In this document: piece by piece, positions 28,708 through 37,303 of the stretch
Layout: every line of letters begins with the position of its first letter
How positions within the stretch are numbered: position 1 is the stretch's first letter
Assembly (NCBI RefSeq): GCF_013359695.1
Contig: NZ_JABFMU010000001.1
Location: 292,228-356,227, forward strand
Reading direction: 5' to 3'
DNA: 64,000 nucleotides
From: Pseudomonas sp. C2B4
GTDB taxonomy: Bacteria; Pseudomonadota; Gammaproteobacteria; Pseudomonadales; Pseudomonadaceae
The notes under the pieces: model-generated
Database searches by the model: none
Told to the model about the DNA's origin: nothing
What the model saw: only the letters and a program-made list of their open reading frames with translations
Program-made: the position numbers and the translations under genes

Positions 28708-29340
28708 ATGGAGCTTCAAACATGGCTGGCTTTTTTTGCCGCCTGTTGGGTGATCAGTCTGTCTCCGGGGGCCGGCGCCATTGCGTCGATGTCCAGCGGT
28801 CTGCAATACGGATTCTGGCGTGGCTACTGGAACGCCCTGGGCCTGCAATTGGGCCTTGCGGTGCAAATCGCCATTGTCGGTGCCGGTGTGGGGGCGATTC
28901 TCACCGCGTCAGCGACAGCCTTTTATGCGATCAAATGGTTCGGTGTGGCGTACCTGGTCTATCTCGCGATCAAGCAATGGCGTGCGCTGCCCAGCGACAT
29001 GAGCGATGACGCGGCCATTCGCCAGATCGGCAAGCCGATGGCCCTGGTGTTCCGTGGTTTCCTGGTGAACATCAGCAACCCCAAGGCACTGGTGTTCATG
29101 CTCGCGGTATTGCCGCAGTTCATCGACCCGCATGCACCACTGCTGATCCAGTACGTGATCATCGGCGTGACCATGATTTGCGTCGATCTGATCGTGATGG
29201 CCGGTTACACCGGGCTGGCCTCCAAGGTGCTGCGCCTGTTGCGCACGCCCAAACAGCAAAAGCGCATGAACCGTACCTTTGCCGGACTGTTCATTGGCGC
29301 CGCGGCGTTCATGGCGACGTTGCGCAAAGCGGCGGTATAA
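28708..29340 (+). CDS. LysE family amino acid exporter
   Basis: The 210-residue protein starts MELQTWLAFFAACWVISLSPGAGA. It has six hydrophobic segments and the LysE/RhtB signature SPGAGAIASMSSGLQYGFWRG. The family exports amino acids such as lysine, homoserine or leucine from the cytoplasm; the substrate is not predictable from sequence. The ORF is single and has a terminator right after it. Confidence 0.92.
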   Translation: MELQTWLAFFAACWVISLSPGAGAIASMSSGLQYGFWRGYWNALGLQLGLAVQIAIVGAGVGAILTASATAFYAIKWFGVAYLVYLAIKQWRALPSDMSDDAAIRQIGKPMALVFRGFLVNISNPKALVFMLAVLPQFIDPHAPLLIQYVIIGVTMICVDLIVMAGYTGLASKVLRLLRTPKQQKRMNRTFAGLFIGAAAFMATLRKAAV

Positions 29341-29351
29341 AGTCTCTGGTT

Positions 29352-29387
29352 ATAAAAAAGGCGACCTTTTCAGGTCGCCTTTTTCAT
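29352..29387 (+). terminator. Rho-independent terminator of the LysE gene
   Basis: AAAAAAGGCGACC and GGTCGCCTTTTT form a symmetric stem with a 6-base loop. It is bidirectional and also serves the facing lipoprotein operon. Confidence 0.9.
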
Positions 29388-29406
29388 TGTGGCGAAGGTA
29401 AGGGCT

Positions 29407-30150
29407 TCAGCGCAGGATCACCGGCGCAGTATCCGGCGGTAAATCGTTGTGCTGCGCCGGCTGTCCTGAGGACTCATCACTGCCACCACCCAACTGTTCG
29501 CTCAATTGCCGGGCCACGTCTTCACCCAGGGACCGGGACACTTCCCGCACCACCCTTGGACGATTGAGCGATACGTGGATATCACGGTCATTGATCAGTT
29601 TGGTGTCCTGGGCTTCACCCATCGCCGTGAAAGCCGAGGTGATTTCATATGTGCGGGTGTTGATCAGACTGAAATCAGCCACCAGGGTCAGGGCCAAGAC
29701 CGCCGAGTAACTGTCGGTGTTGGCCAGTTCGTTCATGTCCTGGGTGAAATCGATATCCGAGAGCGTGCCGAACAACACATAGTCGGCGCCTTCGAATTGG
29801 CCGGTCTTGATACGCTTGATCACGTCATACACATCGCTGTTGACGCTGGAGGTGTAGGGCGTGCCTTGAATCAGTTGGAACATCCCGGTCTTGAGCATCT
29901 GACCCTTGATGTCGCCGGCGAAGCGTCTTATTTCAGTCTGTTCCAGGTAACTGTTTTGCGTCGTGTACTCATCGTAACTGGACGAGCCACTGGCGCCGTA
30001 ATAGTCCTGCTGATGATCATCGCGAGCGGAAATCACGTGTACGTATTGCTCGACGCTGGCTTCATAAGCCAGGTCGGTGACGGCGATTTTCGGGGCCGCC
30101 TGGACGCCGACGGCGCAGGTCAGGGCCATGATGCCAATCCATGCACGCAT
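29407..30150 (-). CDS. CsgG/LpoB-like periplasmic protein
   Basis: The 247-residue protein has a signal peptide (MRAWIGIMALTCAVGVQA then AP), but no lipobox, unlike its upstream neighbour. The body has the CsgG/LpoB-like fold pattern: KIAVTDLAYE, MLKTGMFQLIQG, EGADYVLFGTLSDID and an ALTLVADFSLINTRTYEITSAF strand region. A Ser/Gln/Pro tail follows. It is the last of four co-directional genes and lies 3 bases after the lpoB-like gene. The function is not known; annotation as PBP activator is by fold only. Confidence 0.75.
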   Translation of the reverse strand: MRAWIGIMALTCAVGVQAAPKIAVTDLAYEASVEQYVHVISARDDHQQDYYGASGSSSYDEYTTQNSYLEQTEIRRFAGDIKGQMLKTGMFQLIQGTPYTSSVNSDVYDVIKRIKTGQFEGADYVLFGTLSDIDFTQDMNELANTDSYSAVLALTLVADFSLINTRTYEITSAFTAMGEAQDTKLINDRDIHVSLNRPRVVREVSRSLGEDVARQLSEQLGGGSDESSGQPAQHNDLPPDTAPVILR

Positions 30151-30153
30151 TGT

Positions 30154-30744
30154 TCAGCGCTCCGTGGTCTTGCGGATTTCTTTCTCGTCCATCCACTCGG
30201 CCAGCCCGCTTTCGACGTCGACCAATTGCAGGCTGAATTTGTAGAAGACGTCCTTGTAATCGGTACTGCGCTTGACGATCGAGCTGATCGAACCTTCCAG
30301 GCGATAGCGTGCGGCGATCATGTTGCCCGTTTTCGCCACCGTGCTCTTTTTGTACAGACCGCTCTGGTTTTGCAGCTTGAGCTGATCGACCTGGCTCTGC
30401 ATGTCGGTGTTGTCGCTGGCAAAACGCGCAGTGCCGGAACGCATCAGTTGCGTCTTGATGGAGGTGGTGATTTCGCGGGTGTCGATGTATTCGCTGGTCT
30501 TGTTCCGCACGTCGTATACCTGCACCACCGGGCGCCCCTTCAAGACACCGGATTGGGCAAGGGAGCGGGTCATGCTTTCAGCGATCATTTGCAGGTCGGT
30601 GGAGCCGAATTCGTTGGTCACCAGTTCCACGGCTTTGGGATCGCCATAGCTGATGTTGCCGCTACCCAGTACGGGTGAGGTGTTGTTGGCGCAGCCGGCA
30701 ATCAGCAGGAGGCTCAGGGTCAGGCATGAAACGCGAACAAACAT
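30154..30744 (-). CDS. LpoB-like lipoprotein (penicillin-binding protein activator family)
   Basis: The 196-residue protein starts MFVRVSCLTLSLLLIAGCAN, a lipoprotein signal with lipobox LIAGC; the ATG at 30744 has GAGAG 7 bases upstream, but 30750 is also possible. It contains the COG3417 pattern VQVYDVRNKTSEYIDTREITTSI and YRLEGSISSIVKRSTDYKDVFYKFSLQLVD. In enterobacteria LpoB activates PBP1b. Pseudomonads use the unrelated LpoP for PBP1b, so the partner here is uncertain. It follows ycfL by 23 bases. Confidence 0.82.
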   Translation of the reverse strand: MFVRVSCLTLSLLLIAGCANNTSPVLGSGNISYGDPKAVELVTNEFGSTDLQMIAESMTRSLAQSGVLKGRPVVQVYDVRNKTSEYIDTREITTSIKTQLMRSGTARFASDNTDMQSQVDQLKLQNQSGLYKKSTVAKTGNMIAARYRLEGSISSIVKRSTDYKDVFYKFSLQLVDVESGLAEWMDEKEIRKTTER

Positions 30745-30767
30745 GGGCATGCTCTCGGATGAGGGGG

Positions 30768-31136
30768 TCATGGCGTGTTGATTTCCAGGCGAAAATCGAC
30801 GGCCTGCGGCACGGGGGCGATGGCAGGAAGAAAGCTCGTCTGTTGGGCGTAGACGGTCAGGCTTTTCCAGCTCTCCGCATCGGTCACTGGAAAACCTTCG
30901 GGCCCTAGCCACAGATAGCGGTAGTACAGGGTTTTATTGCGGGTATCGGTGTTGCTCAGTTGCGTGTTGACCGTCAGGAAGCCGTTCTCCCGGGCCATTC
31001 GCATCGGGCCGATGGCCATGTCTTCAATCGGCCCTGTTGCCAGGACTTTACTGGCGGCGCTACCCGGCTCCGGTGGTGGCGTGGCACAACCGGCCAGGAG
31101 AGCCAGGGCGACAGTGGCGATGATCTTCAATCCCAT
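30768..31136 (-). CDS. ycfL: YcfL family lipoprotein (DUF1425)
   Basis: The 122-residue protein starts MGLKIIATVALALLAGCATP, with lipobox LLAGC. The mature part has LTVNTQLSNTDTRNKTLYYRYLWLGPEGF, the DUF1425 (YcfL) pattern of a beta-sandwich. In E. coli ycfL lies next to lpoB (ycfM), the same neighbourhood as here. Its function is unknown. Confidence 0.85.
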   Translation of the reverse strand: MGLKIIATVALALLAGCATPPPEPGSAASKVLATGPIEDMAIGPMRMARENGFLTVNTQLSNTDTRNKTLYYRYLWLGPEGFPVTDAESWKSLTVYAQQTSFLPAIAPVPQAVDFRLEINTP

Positions 31137-31148
31137 GAATATCTCCGT

Positions 31149-32537
31149 TCAGTTCAGGACCGCAGCTTGCGGTAGGGGCGTGGATTCGATCATCAGGGCT
31201 CTGTCGGCGGCGTATATCTGGTTGCTCACAGCCCGGAGGCTCAAGGCCTGATGGGTTTGATCGATCCTGAATTTGACCGGCAAGTACTCCGGCGCATTAG
31301 GCACAGTCAGCTCGTGCACGCCTTTCTTGAGCCGCAGACGCACGATGTAGGTCTTGTCGGGCAATGTGCGCCAACCACGTGTGTCGGCGTCCTCGCGCTG
31401 AATTTGCTGCAGGATCGTTGCCTCCAGCAGTTCGGGTCTGCGCTTTTTCAGGTACGCCTGCTCTCTCGCATTGGACTTGGCACGAACCAGGGTGCGCTCG
31501 ATGATGCCCGGCATATCGTCACGCAACGTACGTCGAGCCATGTCGCCAAAGCTGTTGATCAGGGTCAGCTTCTGCTGCTTCCCGTCCACGCTGATGTAAT
31601 CCACCGGCGGCGTGGACGTGTCCGGGACGATGATCGGGAACGACATATTGGTGATGAAGGCTTCACCGTCGACATCCACTGAAATGGGCACGCGAACCGA
31701 ACTGCGCGCAGGTGCCAGGCCGGTTTGCACGATTAGCAGGACATCACTCTCGCCAGCCTTGAGCGGCGATTTGTCGAGGTTGCGCAACGCTTGCTCAAGC
31801 AGTGGTGTGTTTGGGCGAAGTTCGACAGCCTTGCGATAGCCCGGCGCGGCGAGGTCTTTCTCATTCAGGGCTTCATAGATAAAACCGGCCAGGTAATGAC
31901 TGAATGCGCTCTGGTAACTGTTTTTCAACGCAATCACTTCCGGGGCGTCGAGCGTCGCAACCGGGTAGCCCTGAAGGTCTTTGTATTGCAGGGAAATCCC
32001 TTGCTCCTGGGCCTGGTTTTCCAGCTCCAGGTATTGCAAATCGCGTTTTTCGGCAATGCCGGCTTCACGCTCATGGGTTTTCTTGATCAACACTCGCGCG
32101 TCGGCAGGGTCGGCGTTGGACATGAAAATCAGCGCCATTTGCGTGGTCAGGGCAACCTTCTCGAAATCGTAGCCGTCGTAGAAGCGCACTTTGTCATTGG
32201 CGACGTAGCTGTTGTACTCAGTCAGTTTTTTGAAAGTGGAAAATCTCGATGAGTTCTCGTAGGCCACGATAGACCGATCGGCATAGTCCCACGCTGCAAA
32301 GCTACCGGTCATATCGCCCTTGAGCCGCAGCAGTTCGCCTTTCTCGAAGTGATAGAGCAGGTCGCCGGGGGCGAAGGGATTGTTGCGCTCAAGTACGGCC
32401 AATGACCCGTCGAGCTGGCCTGCATTGAAGTAGGCAAGGGTTTCTCCCAATTCGGCGTTGTAATCGCGCGTGGTTGGGCAACCGCTCAGCATGACGCATG
32501 CACCGAGTACCAGCAGGAAGCGCAAGCAGGTGGCCAT
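31149..32537 (-). CDS. COG3014 family outer-membrane lipoprotein
   Basis: The 462-residue protein starts MATCLRFLLVLGACVMLSGC at 32537 (AAGGAAG upstream); the lipobox is MLSGC. It has TPR-like helices (YFNAGQLDGSLAVLERNNPF, YLAGFIYEALNEKDLAAPGYRKA) and C-terminal beta-rich parts. It is the first gene of the four-gene leftward lipoprotein operon. COG3014 proteins commonly accompany YcfL and LpoB-like genes, but their function is unknown. Confidence 0.82.
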   Translation of the reverse strand: MATCLRFLLVLGACVMLSGCPTTRDYNAELGETLAYFNAGQLDGSLAVLERNNPFAPGDLLYHFEKGELLRLKGDMTGSFAAWDYADRSIVAYENSSRFSTFKKLTEYNSYVANDKVRFYDGYDFEKVALTTQMALIFMSNADPADARVLIKKTHEREAGIAEKRDLQYLELENQAQEQGISLQYKDLQGYPVATLDAPEVIALKNSYQSAFSHYLAGFIYEALNEKDLAAPGYRKAVELRPNTPLLEQALRNLDKSPLKAGESDVLLIVQTGLAPARSSVRVPISVDVDGEAFITNMSFPIIVPDTSTPPVDYISVDGKQQKLTLINSFGDMARRTLRDDMPGIIERTLVRAKSNAREQAYLKKRRPELLEATILQQIQREDADTRGWRTLPDKTYIVRLRLKKGVHELTVPNAPEYLPVKFRIDQTHQALSLRAVSNQIYAADRALMIESTPLPQAAVLN

Positions 32538-32704
32538 GTACGATGTGTCTTCCTTGAAAATGACCACCAAGAGGTGGCGAAGTATAGATCCGAATGATGG
32601 CACTTTGTTCCACTCTGCATTGAGCGCCTGTGCATACAAAGCTTGAGTGAAAGTCATTGGGAGGGAACAATATGTTACTTCGTGTTTCCAATTGAGATTC
32701 ATTC

Positions 32705-34603
32705 ATGATTGCCCCGTCCCGTTTCCTGGCCTGGCTGATAGCGCCGGTGTTTGCCCTATGCAGTTTCAACCTGCTGGCCGACACGGTGGAAGGCGCGCCG
32801 CAAGCCCTGCATTTGCTCGATTACATCGGTGCGGACTACCCACAGGCAGTGCAAGCCGGCAAGGTCGTCAACGAGTCCGAGTACCGCGAGCAACTGGAAT
32901 TCGTCCAGGCGCTGCAAGGCCTGGTGGCAGGCATGCCGGCCAAGCCGGAGAAGGTTGGGTTGGAGCAGGGCATCGGCACGCTGCGCAGTGCGATCGCTGC
33001 GCGTCAGGATGGCGCGGATGTCGCCCGTCAAGCGCGGCAACTCGGTGCGAAACTGGCGGTGGCCTATGAAGTCAGCCAGGCGCCGATCATTACCCCGGAC
33101 CCGACCCGGGGGGCGCCGCTGTATGCGCAACACTGCTCGGTGTGTCACGGAGACACCGGTGCAGGCGATGGCCCGGCGGGTGTCGGTCTGACGCCGCCGC
33201 CGGCCAATCTGCGCGATCACGAGCGTCTGGATCACCTGAGTCTCTACGCCATCTACAACACCCTGGGCCTGGGCGTAGAAGGCACCGATATGCCAGCCTT
33301 CGCCGATCAGCTCGATGATCGCCAGCGTTGGGACCTGGCCGCTTACATCGCCAGCTTCAGTGCCGATCCAGCGACTGTCGGCAGCGACAAGGTCTACAAC
33401 ATCGCCGATCTGGCCCGCCAGACCCCCGCCGAAGTGCAGGCCGCCGATGGTCCGCAAGCCGCGGCGACCTTCCGGGCACAGCGGGCGCAGCCGCCGCAGG
33501 TCAAGCGAGGCCCGGCGCAGTTGCTCGATTACACCGCCGCGACCCTGGACAAGAGCGTCGCGGCCTACCGTTCCGGCGACCACGATCAGGCGTATGACCT
33601 GTCGGTAGCGGCGTATCTGGAAGGCTTCGAACTCGTTGAAAGCTCGCTCGACAACGTTGACGCCAATGTGCGCAAGGACACGGAAAAGTCGCTGATGGCT
33701 TACCGTCAGTCGTTGCAGGATGGCTTGCCATTGGATCAGGTCGAGCAGCGTCTGGAGGCGGCCAAGGCCAAACTGAAGACCTCAGCCGGTCTGTTGGGCA
33801 GTGATGGTTTGAGCTGGTCGCTGAGCTACATTTCCGGGCTGTTGATTCTGCTGCGTGAAGGACTGGAAGCGATTCTGGTGCTGGCGGCGATCCTCGCGTT
33901 CCTGCGTAACACCGGCCAGCAATCGGCGGTGCGCAGCGTCAATGTCGGCTGGGGCCTGGCGTTGTTGGCGGGCCTGGGAACCTGGGCGTTGGCGGCGTAT
34001 GTGATCGATGTCAGCGGTTCGCAACGTGAACTGCTCGAAGGCGCGACGGCGTTGTTCGCCAGCGTCATGGTGCTGTGGCTCGGCGTGTGGATGCACGACC
34101 GTCGTCACGCGGCAGCCTGGCAGGATTACATCAAGAGCAGCCTGGTGGGCGGCGGCGGGCGGTTCGGGTTTGCGATCCTGGCGTTCTTCTCGGTGTATCG
34201 CGAACTGTTCGAAGTGATCCTGTTCTACGAAACCCTCTGGTTGCAGGCAGGTGCTGCGGGGCATGACGCGGTGCTGGCCGGCGGTGCAACGGCGCTAGTG
34301 CTGCTGGTGGGCCTGGCCTGGGTGATCCTGCGCGGCTCGGCGAAACTGCCGTTGGCGCTGTTCTTCAGCATCAACGCCGGTCTGCTCTGCGCCTTGTCGG
34401 TGGTATTCGCCGGGCATGGTGTGAAGGCGTTGCAGGAAGCCGGGATCTTCGGCACGCGGCCGGTGCCGTTCTTTGACTTCGACTGGCTGGGGATTCATGC
34501 CGATGCTCATTCGTTGAGTGCGCAGGCGGTGGCGATTCTGGCAATCATCGTGCTGTATGGCCGCAGTCGTATGGCCGAGAAGCAGCGGGTGCAGGTTTCT
34601 TAA
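32705..34603 (+). CDS. Cytochrome c / FTR1-family iron permease
   Basis: The 632-residue protein has a signal sequence, a helical region, a c-type heme site CSVCH (Cys144, Cys147, His148) and the DMPAFADQL Met-ligand region. It then has an FTR1 permease with seven membrane segments (about 370-630). The two ferroxidase-permease motifs REGLE (Arg384-Glu388) and RELFE (Arg499-Glu503) are intact. The design couples oxidation of Fe(II) to import across the inner membrane, with the cytochrome domain in the periplasm. Similar proteins act with EfeO/EfeB-like or cupredoxin partners; none is adjacent here. A weak Fur-box-like stretch overlaps the start and is not called. Confidence 0.9.
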   Translation: MIAPSRFLAWLIAPVFALCSFNLLADTVEGAPQALHLLDYIGADYPQAVQAGKVVNESEYREQLEFVQALQGLVAGMPAKPEKVGLEQGIGTLRSAIAARQDGADVARQARQLGAKLAVAYEVSQAPIITPDPTRGAPLYAQHCSVCHGDTGAGDGPAGVGLTPPPANLRDHERLDHLSLYAIYNTLGLGVEGTDMPAFADQLDDRQRWDLAAYIASFSADPATVGSDKVYNIADLARQTPAEVQAADGPQAAATFRAQRAQPPQVKRGPAQLLDYTAATLDKSVAAYRSGDHDQAYDLSVAAYLEGFELVESSLDNVDANVRKDTEKSLMAYRQSLQDGLPLDQVEQRLEAAKAKLKTSAGLLGSDGLSWSLSYISGLLILLREGLEAILVLAAILAFLRNTGQQSAVRSVNVGWGLALLAGLGTWALAAYVIDVSGSQRELLEGATALFASVMVLWLGVWMHDRRHAAAWQDYIKSSLVGGGGRFGFAILAFFSVYRELFEVILFYETLWLQAGAAGHDAVLAGGATALVLLVGLAWVILRGSAKLPLALFFSINAGLLCALSVVFAGHGVKALQEAGIFGTRPVPFFDFDWLGIHADAHSLSAQAVAILAIIVLYGRSRMAEKQRVQVS

Positions 34604-34623
34604 CAGCATTCGCTTCGCTCATA

Positions 34624-34688
34624 TTCGCGGGCAAGCCACGCTCCCACAGGTTTAGCGTTAACCTTGTGGGAGCGTGGCTTGCCCGCGA
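34624..34688. repeat. REP pair, GGGCAAGCCACGCTCC variant
   Basis: TTCGCGGGCAAGCCACGCTC at 34624 (to 34647) and GTGGGAGCGTGGCTTGCCCG at 34666 (to 34688) are inverted copies with a short spacer. This is a third REP type. It ends 24 bases before the yaiI start. Confidence 0.85.
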
Positions 34689-34712
34689 TGCTTTTTAGAA
34701 GAGGAAAACCTG

Positions 34713-35168
34713 ATGCGTGTCTGGATCGATGCCGACGCCTGCCCCCGGGCGGCCAAGGACCTGGTGGTGAAGTTCGCCCTCAAGCGCCAGTTTGAAGTGG
34801 TGCTGGTGGCCGGTCAGCCGCAGATCAAACCGGGCCTGGCCCTGGTGAAGCTGATCGTGGTGCCCAGTGGTCCGGACGCGGCCGACGACTATCTGGTGGA
34901 GCACGCGGTGCCCGGTGAACTGGTGATCTGCAGCGACGTGCCGCTGGCCGACCGGCTGGTGAAGAAGGGCGTTGCGGCGCTGGACCCACGAGGCAAGGAA
35001 TTCGACGCGCAGAACATGGGCGATCGACTGGCGGTGCGCAACCTGTTCACCGATTTGCGCGAGCAAGGGCAGATGAGTGGCGGGCCGGCACCGTTTGGCG
35101 AGCGTGAGAAGCAGGCGTTTGCCAATGCGCTGGATCGGATTTTGACCAGGCTCACACGCAACGCTTAA
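34713..35168 (+). CDS. yaiI: YaiI/YqxD family protein (DUF188)
   Basis: The 151-residue protein starts MRVWIDADACPRAAKDLVVKF; the ATG at 34713 has AGAGGAAAA upstream, and the longer frame from 34674 runs into the REP. It has the DUF188 signatures ADACP, VISSD-like ICSDVPLADRLVKKG and ALDPRGKEFDAQNMGDRLAVRNL, a PIN-like fold with acidic residues. This suggests a nuclease, but its substrate is unknown. Confidence 0.92.
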   Translation: MRVWIDADACPRAAKDLVVKFALKRQFEVVLVAGQPQIKPGLALVKLIVVPSGPDAADDYLVEHAVPGELVICSDVPLADRLVKKGVAALDPRGKEFDAQNMGDRLAVRNLFTDLREQGQMSGGPAPFGEREKQAFANALDRILTRLTRNA

Positions 35169-35183
35169 AACACACAAAACCCT

Positions 35184-35271
35184 GTGGGAGCGAGCCTGCT
35201 CGCGAATGCGGTGTATCAGTCAAAATCAATGTTGAATGACACTTCGCTTTCGCGAGCAGGCTCGCTCCCAC
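35184..35271. repeat. REPIN between yaiI and elbB
   Basis: GTGGGAGCGAGCCTGCTCGC at 35184 and TTCGCGAGCAGGCTCGCTCC at 35249 form an 88-base unit with perfect arms between convergent genes. Confidence 0.92.
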
Positions 35272-35283
35272 ACTAGATCAGTG

Positions 35284-35952
35284 TCAGGCGTCGTTTTCGT
35301 GGGTCAGTTCGAGCACGCGGTCGACCAGTTTGTTGATGCCTGAAGCCGCCTCGCTGATGCTACCGGCCAGCATGTACGCCGGGGTGCTCACCAGTTTGCG
35401 CGCCTTGTCTTCAACGATGTCGCTCACGGCGCAATCCTTGTGGGTCGCGCCCATCTTGTTCAGCGCGGCGGCGGTGTCGGCGTCGTTACCGATGGTGCAG
35501 GTCACGCCTGGACCATAGATCTTCGCCGCCAGGGCTGGCGAGATACAGATCAGGCCGACCGGTTTACCGGCTTCGGCGAAGGCTTCGGTCAAGGCCAGGA
35601 CATCCGGTTGCACGGTACAGCCGGTGCCCTCGATGGCGAAGTTGGAGAGGTTCTTGGCCGATCCGAAACCGCCTGGAATGATCAGCGCATCGAATTCTTC
35701 AGCGTCTGCTTCACGGATATCCTTGATCTCGCCGCGGGCAATGCGCGCCGACTCCACCAGCACATTGCGCGACTCGGGCATTTCTTCGCCGGTGAGGTGA
35801 TTGATTACGTGCAACTGCGCAATATTCGGTGCGAAACACTGGACCTGCGCGCCACGCTGGTCCAGGCGCAGCAGAGTAATCACGCTTTCATAGATCTCTG
35901 CGCCGTCGTACACGCCACAACCGGAAAGGATCACTGCAACTTTTTTGCTCAT
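35284..35952 (-). CDS. elbB: Isoprenoid biosynthesis glyoxalase ElbB
   Basis: The 222-residue protein starts MSKKVAVILSGCGVYDGAEI. It has the DJ-1/PfpI fold with the IIPGGFGSAKNLSNFA loop and a nucleophile-like Cys in GLICISPALAAKI. ElbB (YhbL) has glyoxalase III activity in E. coli and was linked to early isoprenoid synthesis. It is a single gene. Confidence 0.94.
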   Translation of the reverse strand: MSKKVAVILSGCGVYDGAEIYESVITLLRLDQRGAQVQCFAPNIAQLHVINHLTGEEMPESRNVLVESARIARGEIKDIREADAEEFDALIIPGGFGSAKNLSNFAIEGTGCTVQPDVLALTEAFAEAGKPVGLICISPALAAKIYGPGVTCTIGNDADTAAALNKMGATHKDCAVSDIVEDKARKLVSTPAYMLAGSISEAASGINKLVDRVLELTHENDA

Positions 35953-36067
35953 GGGCTTTTCTCCAGATTCATGGCGTTAAATGTCCACTAATTTGTCACT
36001 CGTTGCCATAGGGTTAATTCACGGCTACACATAGCATCTGTCCTCAAGATTCCGATCAGGGCGCGTC

Positions 36068-37303
36068 ATGGACTTCATTCTGTATGCGGTGCCGTTTTTC
36101 TTTGTGCTGATTGCCGTCGAACTGCTGGCCGACCGCTGGCGCGGGGTCAGCAACTATCGGGTGGCGGACGCGATCAACAGCATCAGCACCGGCGTGCTGT
36201 CGACCACCACGGGCCTTTTGACCAAGGGCGTGGGGTTGGTGACCTATGCATTTGCCCTCAAGCACCTGGCGCTGTTCGAGCTCTCGGCCGACAGCGTGTG
36301 GGTCTGGGTGTTTGCCTTCGTATTTTATGACTTCTGCTACTACTGGCTGCACCGCATGGGTCACGAGCGCAATATTCTCTGGGCGGCGCATTCGGTGCAT
36401 CACCAGAGCGAGGACTACAACCTCTCCACCGCCCTGCGCCAGACCAGTACCGGATTTCTGCTGAGCTGGATCTTCTACCTGCCCATGGCCGTGGCTGGCG
36501 TGCCATTGCTGGTGTTTGTCAGTGTCGCCGCGCTTAACCTGCTGTACCAGTTCTGGGTGCACACCCGGCACATTCCCAAGCTCGGCTGGTTCGAGTGGTT
36601 CTTTGTCACGCCATCCAATCATCGGGCCCACCATGCACAGAACGCTCTCTACATGGATCGCAACTATGGCGGGGTGTTCATTATTTGGGACCGTCTGTTC
36701 GGCTCGTTCCAGGAAGAAGACGACAACGAACCGGTCATTTTCGGCGTGACCACACCGCTGGCGAGCTGGAACCCGATCTGGGCGAATGTGCAGTTCTACG
36801 CGCAGCTGTGGGCGGATGCGCGGCGTGCCGAAAGTACCTGGGACAAGCTGCGGATCTGGTTCATGCGCACCGGCTGGCGGCCGGCGGATGTGGCGGCCAG
36901 GTACCCGATGAACAAACCGGACTTGAGCCAATTCCGCAAATTCGAGGTACCGCTGGACGGACGGCAGCTGTGGTATGTGGCGCTGCAGTTCTGCGTCTAT
37001 ATCGCGCTGGGCAGCTATTTGATGAACCTGGAACCGCAGCTGTCGACCCCTGCGCTTGTGCTCGGCTGGGGGGCGGTGGCGGTGGGGTTGTTCGTGTTGG
37101 GCGTGGCCCTGGAGAATCGGCCGTGGGCGTTGAAACTGGAGTTGCTGCGGCTGGCATCGAACATGCCGCTGGTGTGGCTGGCCCCGGTGGTGGGGCTATG
37201 GCCGGCCAGCGCGGTGGGCTGGGTCGGCCTGCTCAGTTACAGCCTGCTCAGTGGAATCGGTCTCTACTGTTGCAGAAACCGCTTCACTCGACTGGCGTCT
37301 TAG
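36068..37303 (+). CDS. Sterol desaturase / fatty acid hydroxylase family membrane protein
   Basis: The 411-residue protein has a membrane-embedded di-iron site: HRMGHE at about 96, HSVHHQSEDYN and HTRHIPKLG, HRAHHAQN. These histidine clusters (HxxxH, HxxHH) are the family signature. Further hydrophobic segments lie C-terminally. It may hydroxylate or desaturate lipids such as alkyl ethers or hopanoids; the substrate is not known. It ends overlapping the convergent DedA gene by 20 bases. Confidence 0.9.
   Translation: MDFILYAVPFFFVLIAVELLADRWRGVSNYRVADAINSISTGVLSTTTGLLTKGVGLVTYAFALKHLALFELSADSVWVWVFAFVFYDFCYYWLHRMGHERNILWAAHSVHHQSEDYNLSTALRQTSTGFLLSWIFYLPMAVAGVPLLVFVSVAALNLLYQFWVHTRHIPKLGWFEWFFVTPSNHRAHHAQNALYMDRNYGGVFIIWDRLFGSFQEEDDNEPVIFGVTTPLASWNPIWANVQFYAQLWADARRAESTWDKLRIWFMRTGWRPADVAARYPMNKPDLSQFRKFEVPLDGRQLWYVALQFCVYIALGSYLMNLEPQLSTPALVLGWGAVAVGLFVLGVALENRPWALKLELLRLASNMPLVWLAPVVGLWPASAVGWVGLLSYSLLSGIGLYCCRNRFTRLAS

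Noticed and set aside
32688..32706. Fur-box-like sequence at the start of the FTR1-family gene
   Set aside because: It matches 10 of 19 bases of the Fur consensus and overlaps the start codon; similar matches occur by chance.
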